Positions 9,177 to 21,633 of a stretch of DNA of 64,000 bases are shown piece after piece. The notes under the pieces were generated by a model. The model did not search any database, was not told the origin of the DNA, and saw only the letters and a program-made list of their open reading frames with translations. The DNA lies in NCBI GenBank assembly GCA_018817515.1, contig JAHIUD010000032.1, positions 1-64,000 of the forward strand, in the 5' to 3' direction. This DNA comes from Pseudomonadota bacterium (lineage in GTDB: Bacteria > Desulfobacterota > Desulfovibrionia > Desulfovibrionales > Desulfovibrionaceae). Within the stretch, counting starts at the first letter, position 1. The number at the start of each line of letters is the position of its first letter. The translations under genes and the position numbers were made by a program.

Positions 9177-9187
<11 letters not shown>
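8081..9187 (+). CDS. MscS-family mechanosensitive ion channel
   Basis: A 368-residue membrane protein. About four or five hydrophobic helices precede the pore-lining helix, which carries the Gly/Ala pattern ASAGIAGAVAGLSAQKFL typical of MscS. The beta domain follows with RLDDVVVVEGEWGRVEEI and a Trp/Arg-rich NWTRSS segment. Such channels open on hypo-osmotic shock and release small solutes. The ATG at 8081 is preceded by GGAGGG at 8071-8076. It overlaps treS by 11 bases, so it is translationally coupled to trehalose genes, linking solute synthesis with solute release. Confidence 0.9.
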
Positions 9188-12685
<3,498 letters not shown>

Positions 12686-12689
<4 letters not shown>

Positions 12690-15046
12690 AGGATTGGACA
12701 CAACTACTCAGGTCCCTTGAGCTGAGGGCGTTTCTTGCCGCCCGGCACAAGCTGTTGATGCTTGACTACGACGGCACCTTGGCTGCCTTCACCGCAGACC
12801 GCAACAAGGCCTACCCCTATCCTGGCGTGCGCAAGCTGCTGAGAGGGCTCTGCCAAAGCCCCGGCTGGCGCGTGGTCATCGTTTCCGGTCGGCCCACCGC
12901 CGATGTTTCCGCGCTGCTCGGCCTGGAGCATGGGGTGGAGATCTTTGGCAGCCACGGCGGCGAGCGCCTTACTCCGGCAGGTCTTGTGGCGCGCACAGCG
13001 CTCGAGCCCGGCATGGAGAAAGCCCTCACTGACGCCCGCTTCTGGGCCGAGTCCCAGGGGCTCGGCGAAGCGCTGGAGCTCAAGCACGGCTGCCTGGCGC
13101 TGCATGTGCGCGGCATGCCGCCGCCGCGCGCCGCCGAGATCCTGGTCGAAGCCAGCCGCGCCTTTGGCCTCATCGCTCATGCAGCCGGTGCGGACGTTCT
13201 GATGTTCGACGGCGGGGTGGAGTTGCGCTCGAACACCTTCAACAAGGGCCGCGTGGTGGAAAGGCTGCTGGCGGAGGAAACAAAGGTTCACGGCAGCGAC
13301 TTCACAGCAGCCTACCTGGGCGACGACCTGACCGACGAGGACGCCTTCCGGGCACTGGGCGGGCATGGGCTTTCACTGCTCGTGTCGCGCAAGCGCAAGA
13401 CGAGTCAGGCCCGTTACCAGCTTCGGCCGCCAGGAGACCTGCTGGAGTTCCTGCAATCGGCCCTCATCTCCAGCGGCCCGCCTCAGGGCTTTGGCAGCCC
13501 CCTGCAAAGCGGCAAGAACGACGGAGGGGAGGTCAGCGGTGAAGAGGAAGGCCCGCACAATCTGCGTGGACGCCTCATCGTTGTGTCCAACCGGCTGCCG
13601 GTGACCCTCAAGCGCGAGGGCGACTGCTGGACGGTCAAGGCCGGGACGGGCGGACTGATCACTGCCCTGGCTCCTGTCCTGCGCGATCGCGGCGGCCTGT
13701 GGGTAGGCTCTTCCGGCCAAACGGGGGAGGGCGATCCAACGGCAAGCTTCGCCAGATTCTCCAAGGAGGCAGGCTACGACCTCTTGCCCATAGAACTTAC
13801 CGAGGCCGAGCACCGCAACTACTATGAGGGCTTCTCCAACGAGATCATCTGGCCCTTGTTCCACGATTTCCAGTCACGCTGCAACTTCCAGCCAGACTAC
13901 TGGACCAGCTACCTGGACGTGAACCAGAAGTTCGCCCGCACCGTGGCTGAAAACTCGCGCCTGGATGACTATGTATGGGTCCAGGACTACCACCTCATGC
14001 ACGTGGCCCAGTTCCTCAAGGAACAGGAATCTCACAGACGTTGCGGCTTTTTCCTGCACATCCCTTTCCCCGCGCCGGACATCTTCCTCAAGCTGCCCTG
14101 GCGCAAGGAAGTGCTCCTGGCCCTCCTGGAATTCGAGCTTGTGGGGTTTCAGACCCTGGCCGACCGGCGCAACTTCGTGCGTTGTCTGCAGGTGTTGTTC
14201 CCGCACACCGAGGTATGGGGACGTGGCTCCGTGGTCACCGCCGGTGTCGAGGGCCGCAGCGTGCGCATCGGTTGCTTTCCCATCAGCATCGACTATTCGT
14301 CCTTTGCCAGGCTCGGCGCCAAGCGCGAGACCGTCGCGGCGGCGGAGGCCATCCGTGCGGCCTTCCCCCAGCGCAAGATCGTTCTCGGCGTGGACCGCCT
14401 GGACTATTCCAAGGGCATTCCCCAGCGTCTTCAGGCCTTCCGGCGCGCGCTCATCCGCTACCCGGAGCTGCGCGGACGGGTCAGCTTCATCCAGGTCCTG
14501 GTGCCCAGCCGCGAAGGCGTGGGCGAATACCAGGACCTGAAGAACGAGATCGAACAGTTGGTGACGCAAATCAACGGGGAGTTCACAGTTCCTGGCTGGG
14601 TGCCCATCCACCACCTCTACCGCAACCTGCCGCGGGCCGAGCTCGTGGCCAACTATCTGGCGGCGGACATCGCCATGGTCACCTCCCTGCGTGACGGCAT
14701 GAACCTCGTGGCCAAGGAGTATTGCGCCAGCAACGTGCCAGAGACCGGGGCGCTCATCTTAAGCGAATTCGCCGGAGCAGCCGCGCAGTTCCAGCGTCTG
14801 GGCGCATTTCTGGTAAACCCTTACGACATCGACGAGGTGGCCGACGCGCTTAACGCCGCCTGCCAACTGCCGCTCACCGCGCGGAAGATGCGCATGCATA
14901 AGCTGCGTGACAACGTCCGGCGCAACAACATCTCCGTCTGGGTCGATTCGTTTCTGGGCGCGGCTTTCTCCCGGCACCTGAAGGACTTTGCCCCGCAGGA
15001 GACCGTACAGTTCCATGAAAAGGAGCCGCTTGCGCCATCCTGCTGA
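12686..15046 (+). CDS. otsBA: Bifunctional trehalose-6-phosphate phosphatase / trehalose-6-phosphate synthase
   Basis: A 786-residue two-domain enzyme. Residues about 15-265 are a HAD phosphatase (OtsB) with nucleophile motif [10 protein letters not shown] (Asp27, Asp29) and late acidic motif [13 protein letters not shown] linker of about 35 residues precedes the GT20 trehalose-6-phosphate synthase domain (OtsA) with [32 protein letters not shown] and [13 protein letters not shown]. OtsA joins UDP-glucose (or another NDP-glucose) and glucose-6-phosphate; OtsB releases trehalose. The phosphatase-first order is the reverse of common eukaryotic fusions. GGAGG at 12671-12675 supports the ATG at 12686, which overlaps the treS stop by 4 bases. 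Confidence 0.93.
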
Positions 15047-15082
15047 AGCACGGTCGGGCCTGACGAGTTGGCCTGGCCACAC

Positions 15083-15120
15083 AAAAAAAGCCCGGAGCGG
15101 ACTCCGGGCTTTTTGTTTTG
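15083..15120. terminator. Bidirectional terminator between otsBA and the FadL-like gene
   Basis: A strong hairpin AAGCCCGGAG / CTCCGGGCTT is flanked by A-rich sequence on the left and T-rich sequence on the right, so it can serve both convergent genes. Confidence 0.88.
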
Positions 15121-15134
15121 CGGGTGAGCGGGGG

Positions 15135-16358
15135 CTAGTAGGTGTAGCCGATGGAGAAACCGGCCATATAGGCCCTGCTGTTCGACACCTCATAGGCGCC
15201 GACGTTGTTGATGCTGTTGCTGTCGACGCTGCGGTGGTTGTTCACCAGGTACATGAGCGAGACGTCGTATGTGAACGCGCCATCCGTCACACCGAAGCCG
15301 GTGCTGTAGATCTTGCGGTCGCTGGAGGGCAGCATGTAGTCCTCATACCCTTTGCGCACGGGGTCCTGGTCCCACACAAAGCCAGCGCGCAGGGCCAGCC
15401 AGTCAAGGGCCTGGTACTCGGCGCCGCCCTGGAAGCGCCACACGTTGCGCCAGTTCTTGTCGCGCTCGATTTGGCCTGGGGTAAGTGAGAGTGGCTTCTT
15501 TTCGTAGTCGTAAACCAGCTTCTCGTAATCCTGCCACTGCGTGAACACGGCGTCGACTTCGAATTTCCATTTATCGTTAGGCTTGTAGGCCACGCCAAGA
15601 TTGTACGAGGCGGGCAGGGTCAGGCTCATGGTGATGTTGCCGTCCTGCAAGCCAGCGTTCTCGGTAAACTTGGCGCGTCCTTTGTCCACGTGTTTCTGCG
15701 TGCTGTGGTAGGTGAAGCCTGCGGACCACTGGTCATTGAATTTGTAGTGCACGGCAAGCTGGCCGCCAACGCCGAAACCGGAGACACTGATCATCTGGTC
15801 AGTGGTGGAGGTGGGGCGGCTGCGGAGGTCGCCACTACTGTACATCAACTCCGGTCCAAAGGCGATGGACAGGGAATCCGTCAGCTTCAGGGCGAGGTTC
15901 GCGGCCAGGGAATATGTCTCAAGCTCCGAACGATAGAGTTTGGTGGTGCCAGCCCATTCGTAACCGTACTGGGTGCCGACGCCGAAGCGGGTGTACAGGC
16001 CGATGCCCAGCCAGGCGCGCTCACCGGCCTGGTACGAGATGAAGGCATGCGGAGGCGTGTAGATATTGGCCTGGGTGGTGGTCTTCTCATTGGCTGTCTG
16101 CACATCGGCCGTGGGTGCGATGGCGGTCAAGCCGAACATGACGCGAGTACCCGGCAACTGTGTGATGCCGGCGGGGTTGTAGGCCACTGCCGAGGCGTCG
16201 TCCGCCAGGGCGATGGTGGCTCCGCCCATGGCGTTGCCGCGGGCGCTATACTCGTACAACGCAAAACCGCCTGCCGAGGCGGCGCCGGGCAGGCAGAGCA
16301 GGCAGAGCAGGGTGAGAACGCAGAGTGAGAGGCGGGCTTTTGCTCGGTCTTGTTTCAT
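15135..16358 (-). CDS. OmpP1/FadL/TodX family outer-membrane transporter
   Basis: A 407-residue outer-membrane beta-barrel protein. A cleavable signal peptide occupies roughly residues 1-29 (hydrophobic core LCVLTLLCLLCLPG, cleavage near ASA-GGFALYE). The mature protein begins with the NPA-type hatch region typical of the family (GNAMGGATIALADDASAVAYNPAGI). Alternating amphipathic strands follow, ending in an aromatic C-terminus (GFSIGYTY). The family imports hydrophobic compounds such as fatty acids or aromatics; the substrate is not evident. It appears monocistronic. Confidence 0.88.
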   Translation of the reverse strand: MKQDRAKARLSLCVLTLLCLLCLPGAASAGGFALYEYSARGNAMGGATIALADDASAVAYNPAGITQLPGTRVMFGLTAIAPTADVQTANEKTTTQANIYTPPHAFISYQAGERAWLGIGLYTRFGVGTQYGYEWAGTTKLYRSELETYSLAANLALKLTDSLSIAFGPELMYSSGDLRSRPTSTTDQMISVSGFGVGGQLAVHYKFNDQWSAGFTYHSTQKHVDKGRAKFTENAGLQDGNITMSLTLPASYNLGVAYKPNDKWKFEVDAVFTQWQDYEKLVYDYEKKPLSLTPGQIERDKNWRNVWRFQGGAEYQALDWLALRAGFVWDQDPVRKGYEDYMLPSSDRKIYSTGFGVTDGAFTYDVSLMYLVNNHRSVDSNSINNVGAYEVSNSRAYMAGFSIGYTY

Positions 16359-16392
16359 GTGTCTTCCTCTTTGACGGGGGGTGATGTAACTC

Positions 16393-16424
16393 TCGGCGAG
16401 TTCTTGTCTGCAACTGCTCGCCGA
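16393..16424 (-). promoter_or_regulatory. Inverted repeat in the leader of the FadL-like gene
   Basis: A perfect 8-base inverted repeat TCGGCGAG / CTCGCCGA with a 16-base loop lies 34-66 bases upstream of the FadL-like start codon. It could be a regulator site or a leader hairpin. No partner regulator is visible nearby. Confidence 0.4.
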
Positions 16425-16498
16425 AAGGTGTTTCTAGTTACCTATACATTCAAAGAAAGTAAACACCCATTTAAAACAAGGCGTCTTGGTTGGGGGTA

Positions 16499-16531
16499 GA
16501 AAACAAAAAAGGGCGCATTTCTGCGCCCTTC
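16499..16531 (-). terminator. Terminator of the SRP RNA transcript
   Basis: On the minus strand AAGGGCGCA / TGCGCCCTT is followed by TTTTTTG. It lies directly after the SRP RNA 3' end. Confidence 0.88.
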
Positions 16532-16536
16532 TTTCA

Positions 16537-16625
16537 GGGAAACCGGACACCCGGGCTCGGACCGTTACCGCTGCTCCCTTTCGGGCCTGACGGGGTTCAC
16601 GGCGAACCCGCCGTCCGGCTTCCCC
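16537..16625 (-). ncRNA. ffs: Small signal recognition particle RNA (4.5S type)
   Basis: The minus strand contains the conserved SRP domain IV core: GTCAGGCCCG, a GAAA loop, then GGGAGCAGCGGTAAC. The outer arms pair as GGGAAGCCGGAC with GTCCGGTTTCCC, giving the long hairpin of the small bacterial SRP RNA without an Alu domain. This RNA works with Ffh to target membrane and exported proteins. It lies just downstream of tRNA-Ser and before a strong terminator. End positions are estimated from the base pairing. Confidence 0.93.
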
Positions 16626-16645
16626 GGGGTATCTTGAAAAAAAAG

Positions 16646-16737
16646 TGGCGGAGAGGAGAGGATTTGAACCTCCGGTACCCTTTCGGGTACACACACTTTC
16701 CAGGCGTGCTCCTTAGGCCGGTCTCGGACACCTCTCC
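16646..16737 (-). tRNA. tRNA-Ser (anticodon GGA)
   Basis: A 92-base class II tRNA with encoded CCA. The acceptor stem is GGAGAGG / CCTCTCC. The anticodon loop CTGGAAA gives GGA (positions 16701-16699). A long variable arm, GTGTACCCGAAAGGGTACC, forms a clear hairpin. It is followed after 20 bases by the SRP RNA. Confidence 0.95.
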
Positions 16738-16797
16738 GCGAGGTCGAAACGATTAATACGAAACATGTGGGCTGGCAAGCAAAAAATGCGTCTCAGC

Positions 16798-17715
16798 TCA
16801 AGGCAGTTTCAGACTTCCCCGCAGCTCCGCCAGGCTGTCGCTGCGCGCCTTGATCATGGCCCTGGGCAGATCATCCACAATGCGGAAGCTCTGGTCCGGC
16901 CTGAGAAAATTGGCCGTGCCCACCTGTACGGCTGCGGCACCGAGCAGGATGAATTCCAGGGCATCCTCGGCGCTGACGATGCCGCCGATGCCGACGACCG
17001 GGATGGAAACCTTGCGGCAAACCTGGTGGACGCAGCGCAAGGCCACGGGCTTTATCGCAGGACCGGAGAGCCCGCCGACCACGTTGGCAAGGGTTGGCCT
17101 GCGCGTAGAGATGTCCACGGCCATGCCCAGCAGGGTGTTGATGAGCGATACAGCGTCGGCTCCGCCGTCCTGTGCGGCCTGGGCGCAGGAGGCGATGTCC
17201 GTGACGTTGGGCGAGAGCTTGACGATGACCGGCTTGCCCTTGGCCTTCTTCTTGACTTCCTCGGTCACCTTGCGGATCTGCGCCGGGTCCTGGCCAAAGG
17301 CCGAGCCGCCCTGGCTGACGTTGGGGCAGGACACGTTGACCTCAAGGGCCGCCACGCCTTCCTCACCGGACAGGACGTCGGCCAGTTCGCCGAACTCCGG
17401 CACGGTGCAGGCGTACATGTTGGCGATGATGGCCGTCTCGCGCCAGGGCAGAAGGGGCAGCTTGTCGCGCAGGAAGGCCTCCACGCCGGGATTCTGGATG
17501 CCGATGGCGTTGAGCATGCCGCAGGGGGTCTCGGCCACGCGCGGCATGGGGTTGCCCTCGCGGGGCTTCAGCGACAGGCCCTTGACCACGATGCCGCCCA
17601 GGCGCTTCAGGTCGCCGAAGGATGAAAACTCCAGGCCGAAGCCAAAGGTGCCCGAGGCGGTGATGATGGGGTTTTTCAGCACCAGTCCGGCGAATTCAAC
17701 ACGCAGGTCAATCAC
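16798..17715 (-). CDS. pyrD: Dihydroorotate dehydrogenase, catalytic subunit (class 1B)
   Basis: A 305-residue FMN TIM-barrel enzyme that oxidises dihydroorotate to orotate in pyrimidine synthesis. Motifs include ITASGTFGFG, MLNAIGIQNPG, the active-site loop VNVSCPNVSQGG (Cys130 is the expected catalytic base), VKLSPNVTD and GIGGIVSAEDALEF. Class 1B enzymes use NAD+ through the PyrK iron-sulfur subunit, whose gene lies immediately upstream (34-base gap). The GTG at 17715 is chosen over an ATG at 17739 because GAGGAGG lies 4 bases before it. Confidence 0.93.
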   Translation of the reverse strand: MIDLRVEFAGLVLKNPIITASGTFGFGLEFSSFGDLKRLGGIVVKGLSLKPREGNPMPRVAETPCGMLNAIGIQNPGVEAFLRDKLPLLPWRETAIIANMYACTVPEFGELADVLSGEEGVAALEVNVSCPNVSQGGSAFGQDPAQIRKVTEEVKKKAKGKPVIVKLSPNVTDIASCAQAAQDGGADAVSLINTLLGMAVDISTRRPTLANVVGGLSGPAIKPVALRCVHQVCRKVSIPVVGIGGIVSAEDALEFILLGAAAVQVGTANFLRPDQSFRIVDDLPRAMIKARSDSLAELRGSLKLP

Positions 17716-17748
17716 GGGTCCTCCTCGATCTATGCGCACGATCTGGAA

Positions 17749-18528
17749 CTAGAGCTGGACATCGGCAGCGGCGAACACCGGCCCGCGCGCGCAGACCTGA
17801 ACATGCTTGCCCTGGCCGTCCTTGCACACGCAGCCAAGGCAGGCGCCCACGCCGCAGGCCATGGTCTTCTCAAGCGAAACCTCGGCGCGGATGTTCTTCT
17901 TCAGCGCGTGGGCCTGCACGGTGCGCAAGAAGGGCGTGGGGCCGCAGGCCAGCACCAGGCCGCCGGAATATTCTTCCATGGCGGCCTCGATGCGCGCGAT
18001 GATGCCCGGCAGGTCGTCGCTGGAGTGCTCCTGGATGGCCTCGGCGCCCACCTTCTCGGACATGGCCAGGTAGGGGTAGAAATCAAGGGCGGGTCGGTGG
18101 GCGAAGAGCAGGTGCAGCGCCTTGGGGGTCGGGTGCTTCTCGATGTAGCCGCGAAACGGCGCGATGCCCATGCCCCCGGCCAGAAGCAGGGTCGGGGTGT
18201 CCGCCGGGGCGCTGAAGCCGTTGCCCAGCGGTCCCCAGATGATGACATCTTCGCCTGCCGTCAGCCGCGACAGGCGGGTGGTGCCCCGGCCCACGACCTG
18301 GATGAAAAAGGTGAGGCTCTCGGCGTCCACGCGGGAGATGGAAAAAGGGCGTCCCCAGGGCAGCTCCAGGCCCCAGCGTTTGGCCCGCAGCATGGCGAAC
18401 TGGCCGGGCCGGTAGGAGTCCCAGCCGGGGTTCTCCAGGGTCAGCTCCACAAAGTCGCTGGGCTCGTCCCAGGTGCCCAGGAAGCGGACCTCCCTGACCT
18501 TGACTTCACGGCAATTTCTCTCCAACAT
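17749..18528 (-). CDS. pyrK: Dihydroorotate dehydrogenase electron-transfer subunit
   Basis: A 259-residue FAD and [2Fe-2S] protein of the ferredoxin-reductase family. It shows the FAD-binding RPFSISR motif, a nucleotide-binding LLAGGMGIAPFRGYI segment, the CGPTPFLRTV motif and a C-terminal cluster with the Cys pattern CGVGACLGCVC plus a later Cys. It passes electrons from PyrD to NAD+. The ATG at 18528 follows AGGGAGA; a longer frame to 18714 overlaps the divergent U32 gene and is not supported. It forms an operon with pyrD. Confidence 0.93.
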   Translation of the reverse strand: MLERNCREVKVREVRFLGTWDEPSDFVELTLENPGWDSYRPGQFAMLRAKRWGLELPWGRPFSISRVDAESLTFFIQVVGRGTTRLSRLTAGEDVIIWGPLGNGFSAPADTPTLLLAGGMGIAPFRGYIEKHPTPKALHLLFAHRPALDFYPYLAMSEKVGAEAIQEHSSDDLPGIIARIEAAMEEYSGGLVLACGPTPFLRTVQAHALKKNIRAEVSLEKTMACGVGACLGCVCKDGQGKHVQVCARGPVFAAADVQL

Positions 18529-18586
18529 ATTCTCCCTTTGTCCCGCTGGATTGTGCGGGGCTCCCCATCCACCTTTCGAGGACTTC

Positions 18587-20587
18587 TTGAACAGCACTGA
18601 AACATTCCGACCTGAAATAATGGCTCCAGCGGGCGACCGTGCGAGCTTCCTGGCCGCCGTGGCCGCTGGCGCGGACGCCGTGTATCTGGGGCTGAAACAT
18701 TTTTCCGCGCGCATGCAGGCGAAAAACTTCGGCCTGGGCGAACTGGCCGTGCTGGTGGACTACGCCCACGAGCGCGGGGTGCGCGTCTATGTCGCCATGA
18801 ACGTCCTGCTCAAGCCGGACGATGCGCGGGCCGCAGGCAGCCTCATGGAGCGCCTGGCGCGCATGGTCAAACCCGACGCGCTCATCGTGCAGGACCTGGG
18901 GCTCATCCAGCTTGCCCGGCAGGCCGGGTTCAAGGGCGAGATCCACATCTCCACCCTGGCCAACGCCACCCACCAGGCGGCCCTGCAGGTGGCCAAGGAC
19001 CTGGGCGCCACCCGCGTGGTGCTCCCGCGCGAGCTGGATCTGGACGAGATCAAGCTCATGGCCGAGGCCTGTCCGGAGGGCCTGGAGCTGGAGCTGTTCG
19101 TCCACGGCGCGCTGTGCCACTGCGTTTCCGGGCGCTGCTGGTGGAGCAGCTTCTTCGGCGGCAAGAGCGGCCTGCGCGGCCGTTGCGTTCAGCCCTGCCG
19201 CCGCTTGTACAGGCAAGGCGGGGCCAAAGGCAAGCCTGAACGGCTGTTCTCCTGCCAGGACCTGTCGCTGGATGTTGTCACCAAACCCTTGCTCAGCGTG
19301 CCCCAGGTGTCCTCCTGGAAGATCGAGGGACGCAAGAAGGGCCCGCACTACGTCTATTATATTGTTTCAGCCTACCGCATGCTGCGCGACCACCCCAACG
19401 ACGCCCAGGCCCGCAAATCGGCCTATTCGCTCATCGAGCAGGCGCTTGGGCGGCCCGGCACCCATGGCCGGTTCCTGCCGCAGCGGCCCTTCCCGCCCGT
19501 GAAGCCCAGCGAGGAGACTGCTTCCGGCCTGCTCATGGGCCAGGTGAAAAAGGAATCCGGCGGCAAGTCGTACATCCAGACGCGTATGGACCTGCTTCCC
19601 GGCGATCTGCTGCGCCTGGGCTGCGAGGACGACGCCTGGCACCAGACCATTCCTTTGCGCCGCCGCGTGCCCAAGGGCGGTCGCCTGGACATCCCACGGC
19701 ATCCCAGCGGGCATCTCTCGCCAGCCAAGGCCCCGGTGTTCCTCATCGACCGTCGCGAACCGGAGCTCATGCGCATCCTGGCCGACATGGAAAAAGAACT
19801 GGCTTCAAGGCCCGTGCCGCCGGAAAAGGAGGCCTCGACCTTCACGCCCCGGTCTTTTGCCCCGCCGACCCGGCACCTGCGCCTGGACATGGGCGTGTAC
19901 CGCGCCCTGCCAAAGGTGGCTGCCAAGGGCAGGGCAGGGGATGTGGGCGTGTGGCTGGAGCGTTCGGCCCTGCTGGATGTGCCCAGGCCGGTCAGCTCGC
20001 GTATTTGGTGGTGGCTGCCCCCGGTCATCTGGCCAGGCGAGGAGGAGCGCTACCGCAACCTGCTGGCCGAGGCCCGGGATCGGGGCGCGAAGATGTTCGT
20101 GCTGGGCGCGCCCTGGCAGATCGGGCTGTTTCCGTCACGCGAGGGTCTGCACCTTATCGGCGGCCCCTTCTGCAACCTGGCCAGCGCCGACACCGCCGCC
20201 CAATATGCCGAACTGGGCATGGAGGCGGCCTTTGTGAGCCCGGAGCTCTCCGGCGCGGAGCTATTGTCCTTGCCGCGCAACAGCCCCATCCCGCTGGGCA
20301 TCGTGGTGGGCGGGTTCTGGCCGCTGGGCATCACACGCATCCTGGCCGAGGAAGTGCGCCTGGAGGAATCTGTCCTGAGCCCGCGCGGTGAGATCGCCTG
20401 GGTGCGCAAGTTCGGCCCCAACCACTGGATCTTCCCTGGCTGGGAGCTTGACCTTTCCGGCCACCGGCGCGAGCTGGAGCAGGCCGGGTACGGCCTGTTC
20501 GCCACCATGCGCGAGTACTGGCCGAAGTTCCTGGACCAGAACAACACCCGCACCAGCGTCTTCAACTGGGACCAGGGACTGCTGTGA
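18587..20587 (+). CDS. U32 peptidase-family protein
   Basis: A 666-residue protein of the U32 peptidase / TrhP-RlhA-like family. The N-terminal TIM-barrel-like part has the typical PEIMAPAGDRASFLAA opening, GADAVYLGLKHFSAR, and the Cys-containing signature ELFVHGALCHCVSGRC followed by GRCVQPCRR. Characterised relatives need such cysteines for an iron-sulfur cluster and act in RNA or cofactor hydroxylation; the substrate here is unknown. It is longer than the minimal family, with an extra C-terminal part. The TTG at 18587 follows CGAGGA; no in-frame ATG gives the full conserved N-terminus. It overlaps the next gene by 4 bases. Confidence 0.85.
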   Translation: MNSTETFRPEIMAPAGDRASFLAAVAAGADAVYLGLKHFSARMQAKNFGLGELAVLVDYAHERGVRVYVAMNVLLKPDDARAAGSLMERLARMVKPDALIVQDLGLIQLARQAGFKGEIHISTLANATHQAALQVAKDLGATRVVLPRELDLDEIKLMAEACPEGLELELFVHGALCHCVSGRCWWSSFFGGKSGLRGRCVQPCRRLYRQGGAKGKPERLFSCQDLSLDVVTKPLLSVPQVSSWKIEGRKKGPHYVYYIVSAYRMLRDHPNDAQARKSAYSLIEQALGRPGTHGRFLPQRPFPPVKPSEETASGLLMGQVKKESGGKSYIQTRMDLLPGDLLRLGCEDDAWHQTIPLRRRVPKGGRLDIPRHPSGHLSPAKAPVFLIDRREPELMRILADMEKELASRPVPPEKEASTFTPRSFAPPTRHLRLDMGVYRALPKVAAKGRAGDVGVWLERSALLDVPRPVSSRIWWWLPPVIWPGEEERYRNLLAEARDRGAKMFVLGAPWQIGLFPSREGLHLIGGPFCNLASADTAAQYAELGMEAAFVSPELSGAELLSLPRNSPIPLGIVVGGFWPLGITRILAEEVRLEESVLSPRGEIAWVRKFGPNHWIFPGWELDLSGHRRELEQAGYGLFATMREYWPKFLDQNNTRTSVFNWDQGLL

Positions 20588-21555
20588 GCCTCGCGGCGGG
20601 CCAGCCCGATCACCCCCTGCTGGGGGTGAGCCGCTGCCTGCTGGGCCAGAAGGTCCGCTACGACGGCGGGCACAAGCTCGACCATTACCTGACCGAGGTC
20701 TTGGGCAGGCATGTGGACTACGTGCCGGTATGTCCGGAGGTGGAATGCGGCCTTGGCGTCCCGCGCGAGGCCATGCGCCTTGTGGGCGAGGTGGATTTCC
20801 CCAGGCTCGTGACCATTCGCAGCGGTATTGACCTGACGGAGCGGATGCGCGCCTGGACCGCATCGCGAGTGGAGGAGCTGGCGGACCAGCCCCTTTGCGG
20901 CTTCATCTTCAAGTATGGTTCACCCAGCAGCGGCATGAGCCGGGTCAAGGTCTATCCCGAGGCGGGCGGTTCACCCCTGCTCAAGGGGCGCGGGCTCTTC
21001 GCCGCCGCCTTCATGGAGCGCTTCCCGCTGCTGCCCGTCGAAGATGAAGGCAGGCTCAATGATGACGTCCTGCGGGAAAACTTCATCGAGCGCGTGTTCG
21101 TCATGCAGCGTTGGCGCGCACTGGAGGCCGAAGGCTTCAGCCTGGGCCGCCTGGTGGATTTTCATACCAGGCACAAGCTGCTGGTCATGGCCCACAGCGT
21201 TGAGCACTATCGCAGCCTGGGGCGGCTGGTGGCCACGGCTCGCGATTTGCCTGTTGAAACCCTGCGCACGCAGTATCTGACCGGCCTTATGGAGGCCCTG
21301 CGCCTGTGCGCAACCGTAAAGAAGCAGGTCAACGTGCTCTCTCACGTCATGGGCTATTTCAAGCGCCAACTTACTCCTGACGAGAAGGCCGAGCTTCTTG
21401 AGGTTCTGGATGGCTACGCCCGAGAACTGTTGCCGCTCATCGTTCCCGTGACTTTGCTCAACCACTACGTGAGGAAATTTAGGGAGCCGTATCTGGCCGG
21501 TCAGTGGTATCTCAACCCCCACCCGGCAGAGCTCAAGCTGCGCAACCACGTCTAA
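20584..21555 (+). CDS. DUF523 / DUF1722 two-domain protein
   Basis: A 323-residue protein. Residues about 10-150 are a DUF523 domain (VSRCLLGQKVRYDG, PVCPEVECGLGVPREAM, CGFIFKYGSPSSG) with conserved cysteines. Residues about 165-315 are a DUF1722/YbgA-like domain (FHTRHKLLVMAHS, VLSHVMGYFK, LLPLIVPVTLLNHYV). The combination is common in bacteria; function is not established. The GTG start overlaps the stop of the U32 gene, so the two are translationally coupled. Confidence 0.85.
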   Translation: MSLAAGQPDHPLLGVSRCLLGQKVRYDGGHKLDHYLTEVLGRHVDYVPVCPEVECGLGVPREAMRLVGEVDFPRLVTIRSGIDLTERMRAWTASRVEELADQPLCGFIFKYGSPSSGMSRVKVYPEAGGSPLLKGRGLFAAAFMERFPLLPVEDEGRLNDDVLRENFIERVFVMQRWRALEAEGFSLGRLVDFHTRHKLLVMAHSVEHYRSLGRLVATARDLPVETLRTQYLTGLMEALRLCATVKKQVNVLSHVMGYFKRQLTPDEKAELLEVLDGYARELLPLIVPVTLLNHYVRKFREPYLAGQWYLNPHPAELKLRNHV

Positions 21556-21633
21556 GTCCCTGACTCGGAGCCTTCCGGCAAGACTTGCTCTCAGCTGTTG
21601 ATCTGGATACTGTCAGAGCATGGAGGATCACCC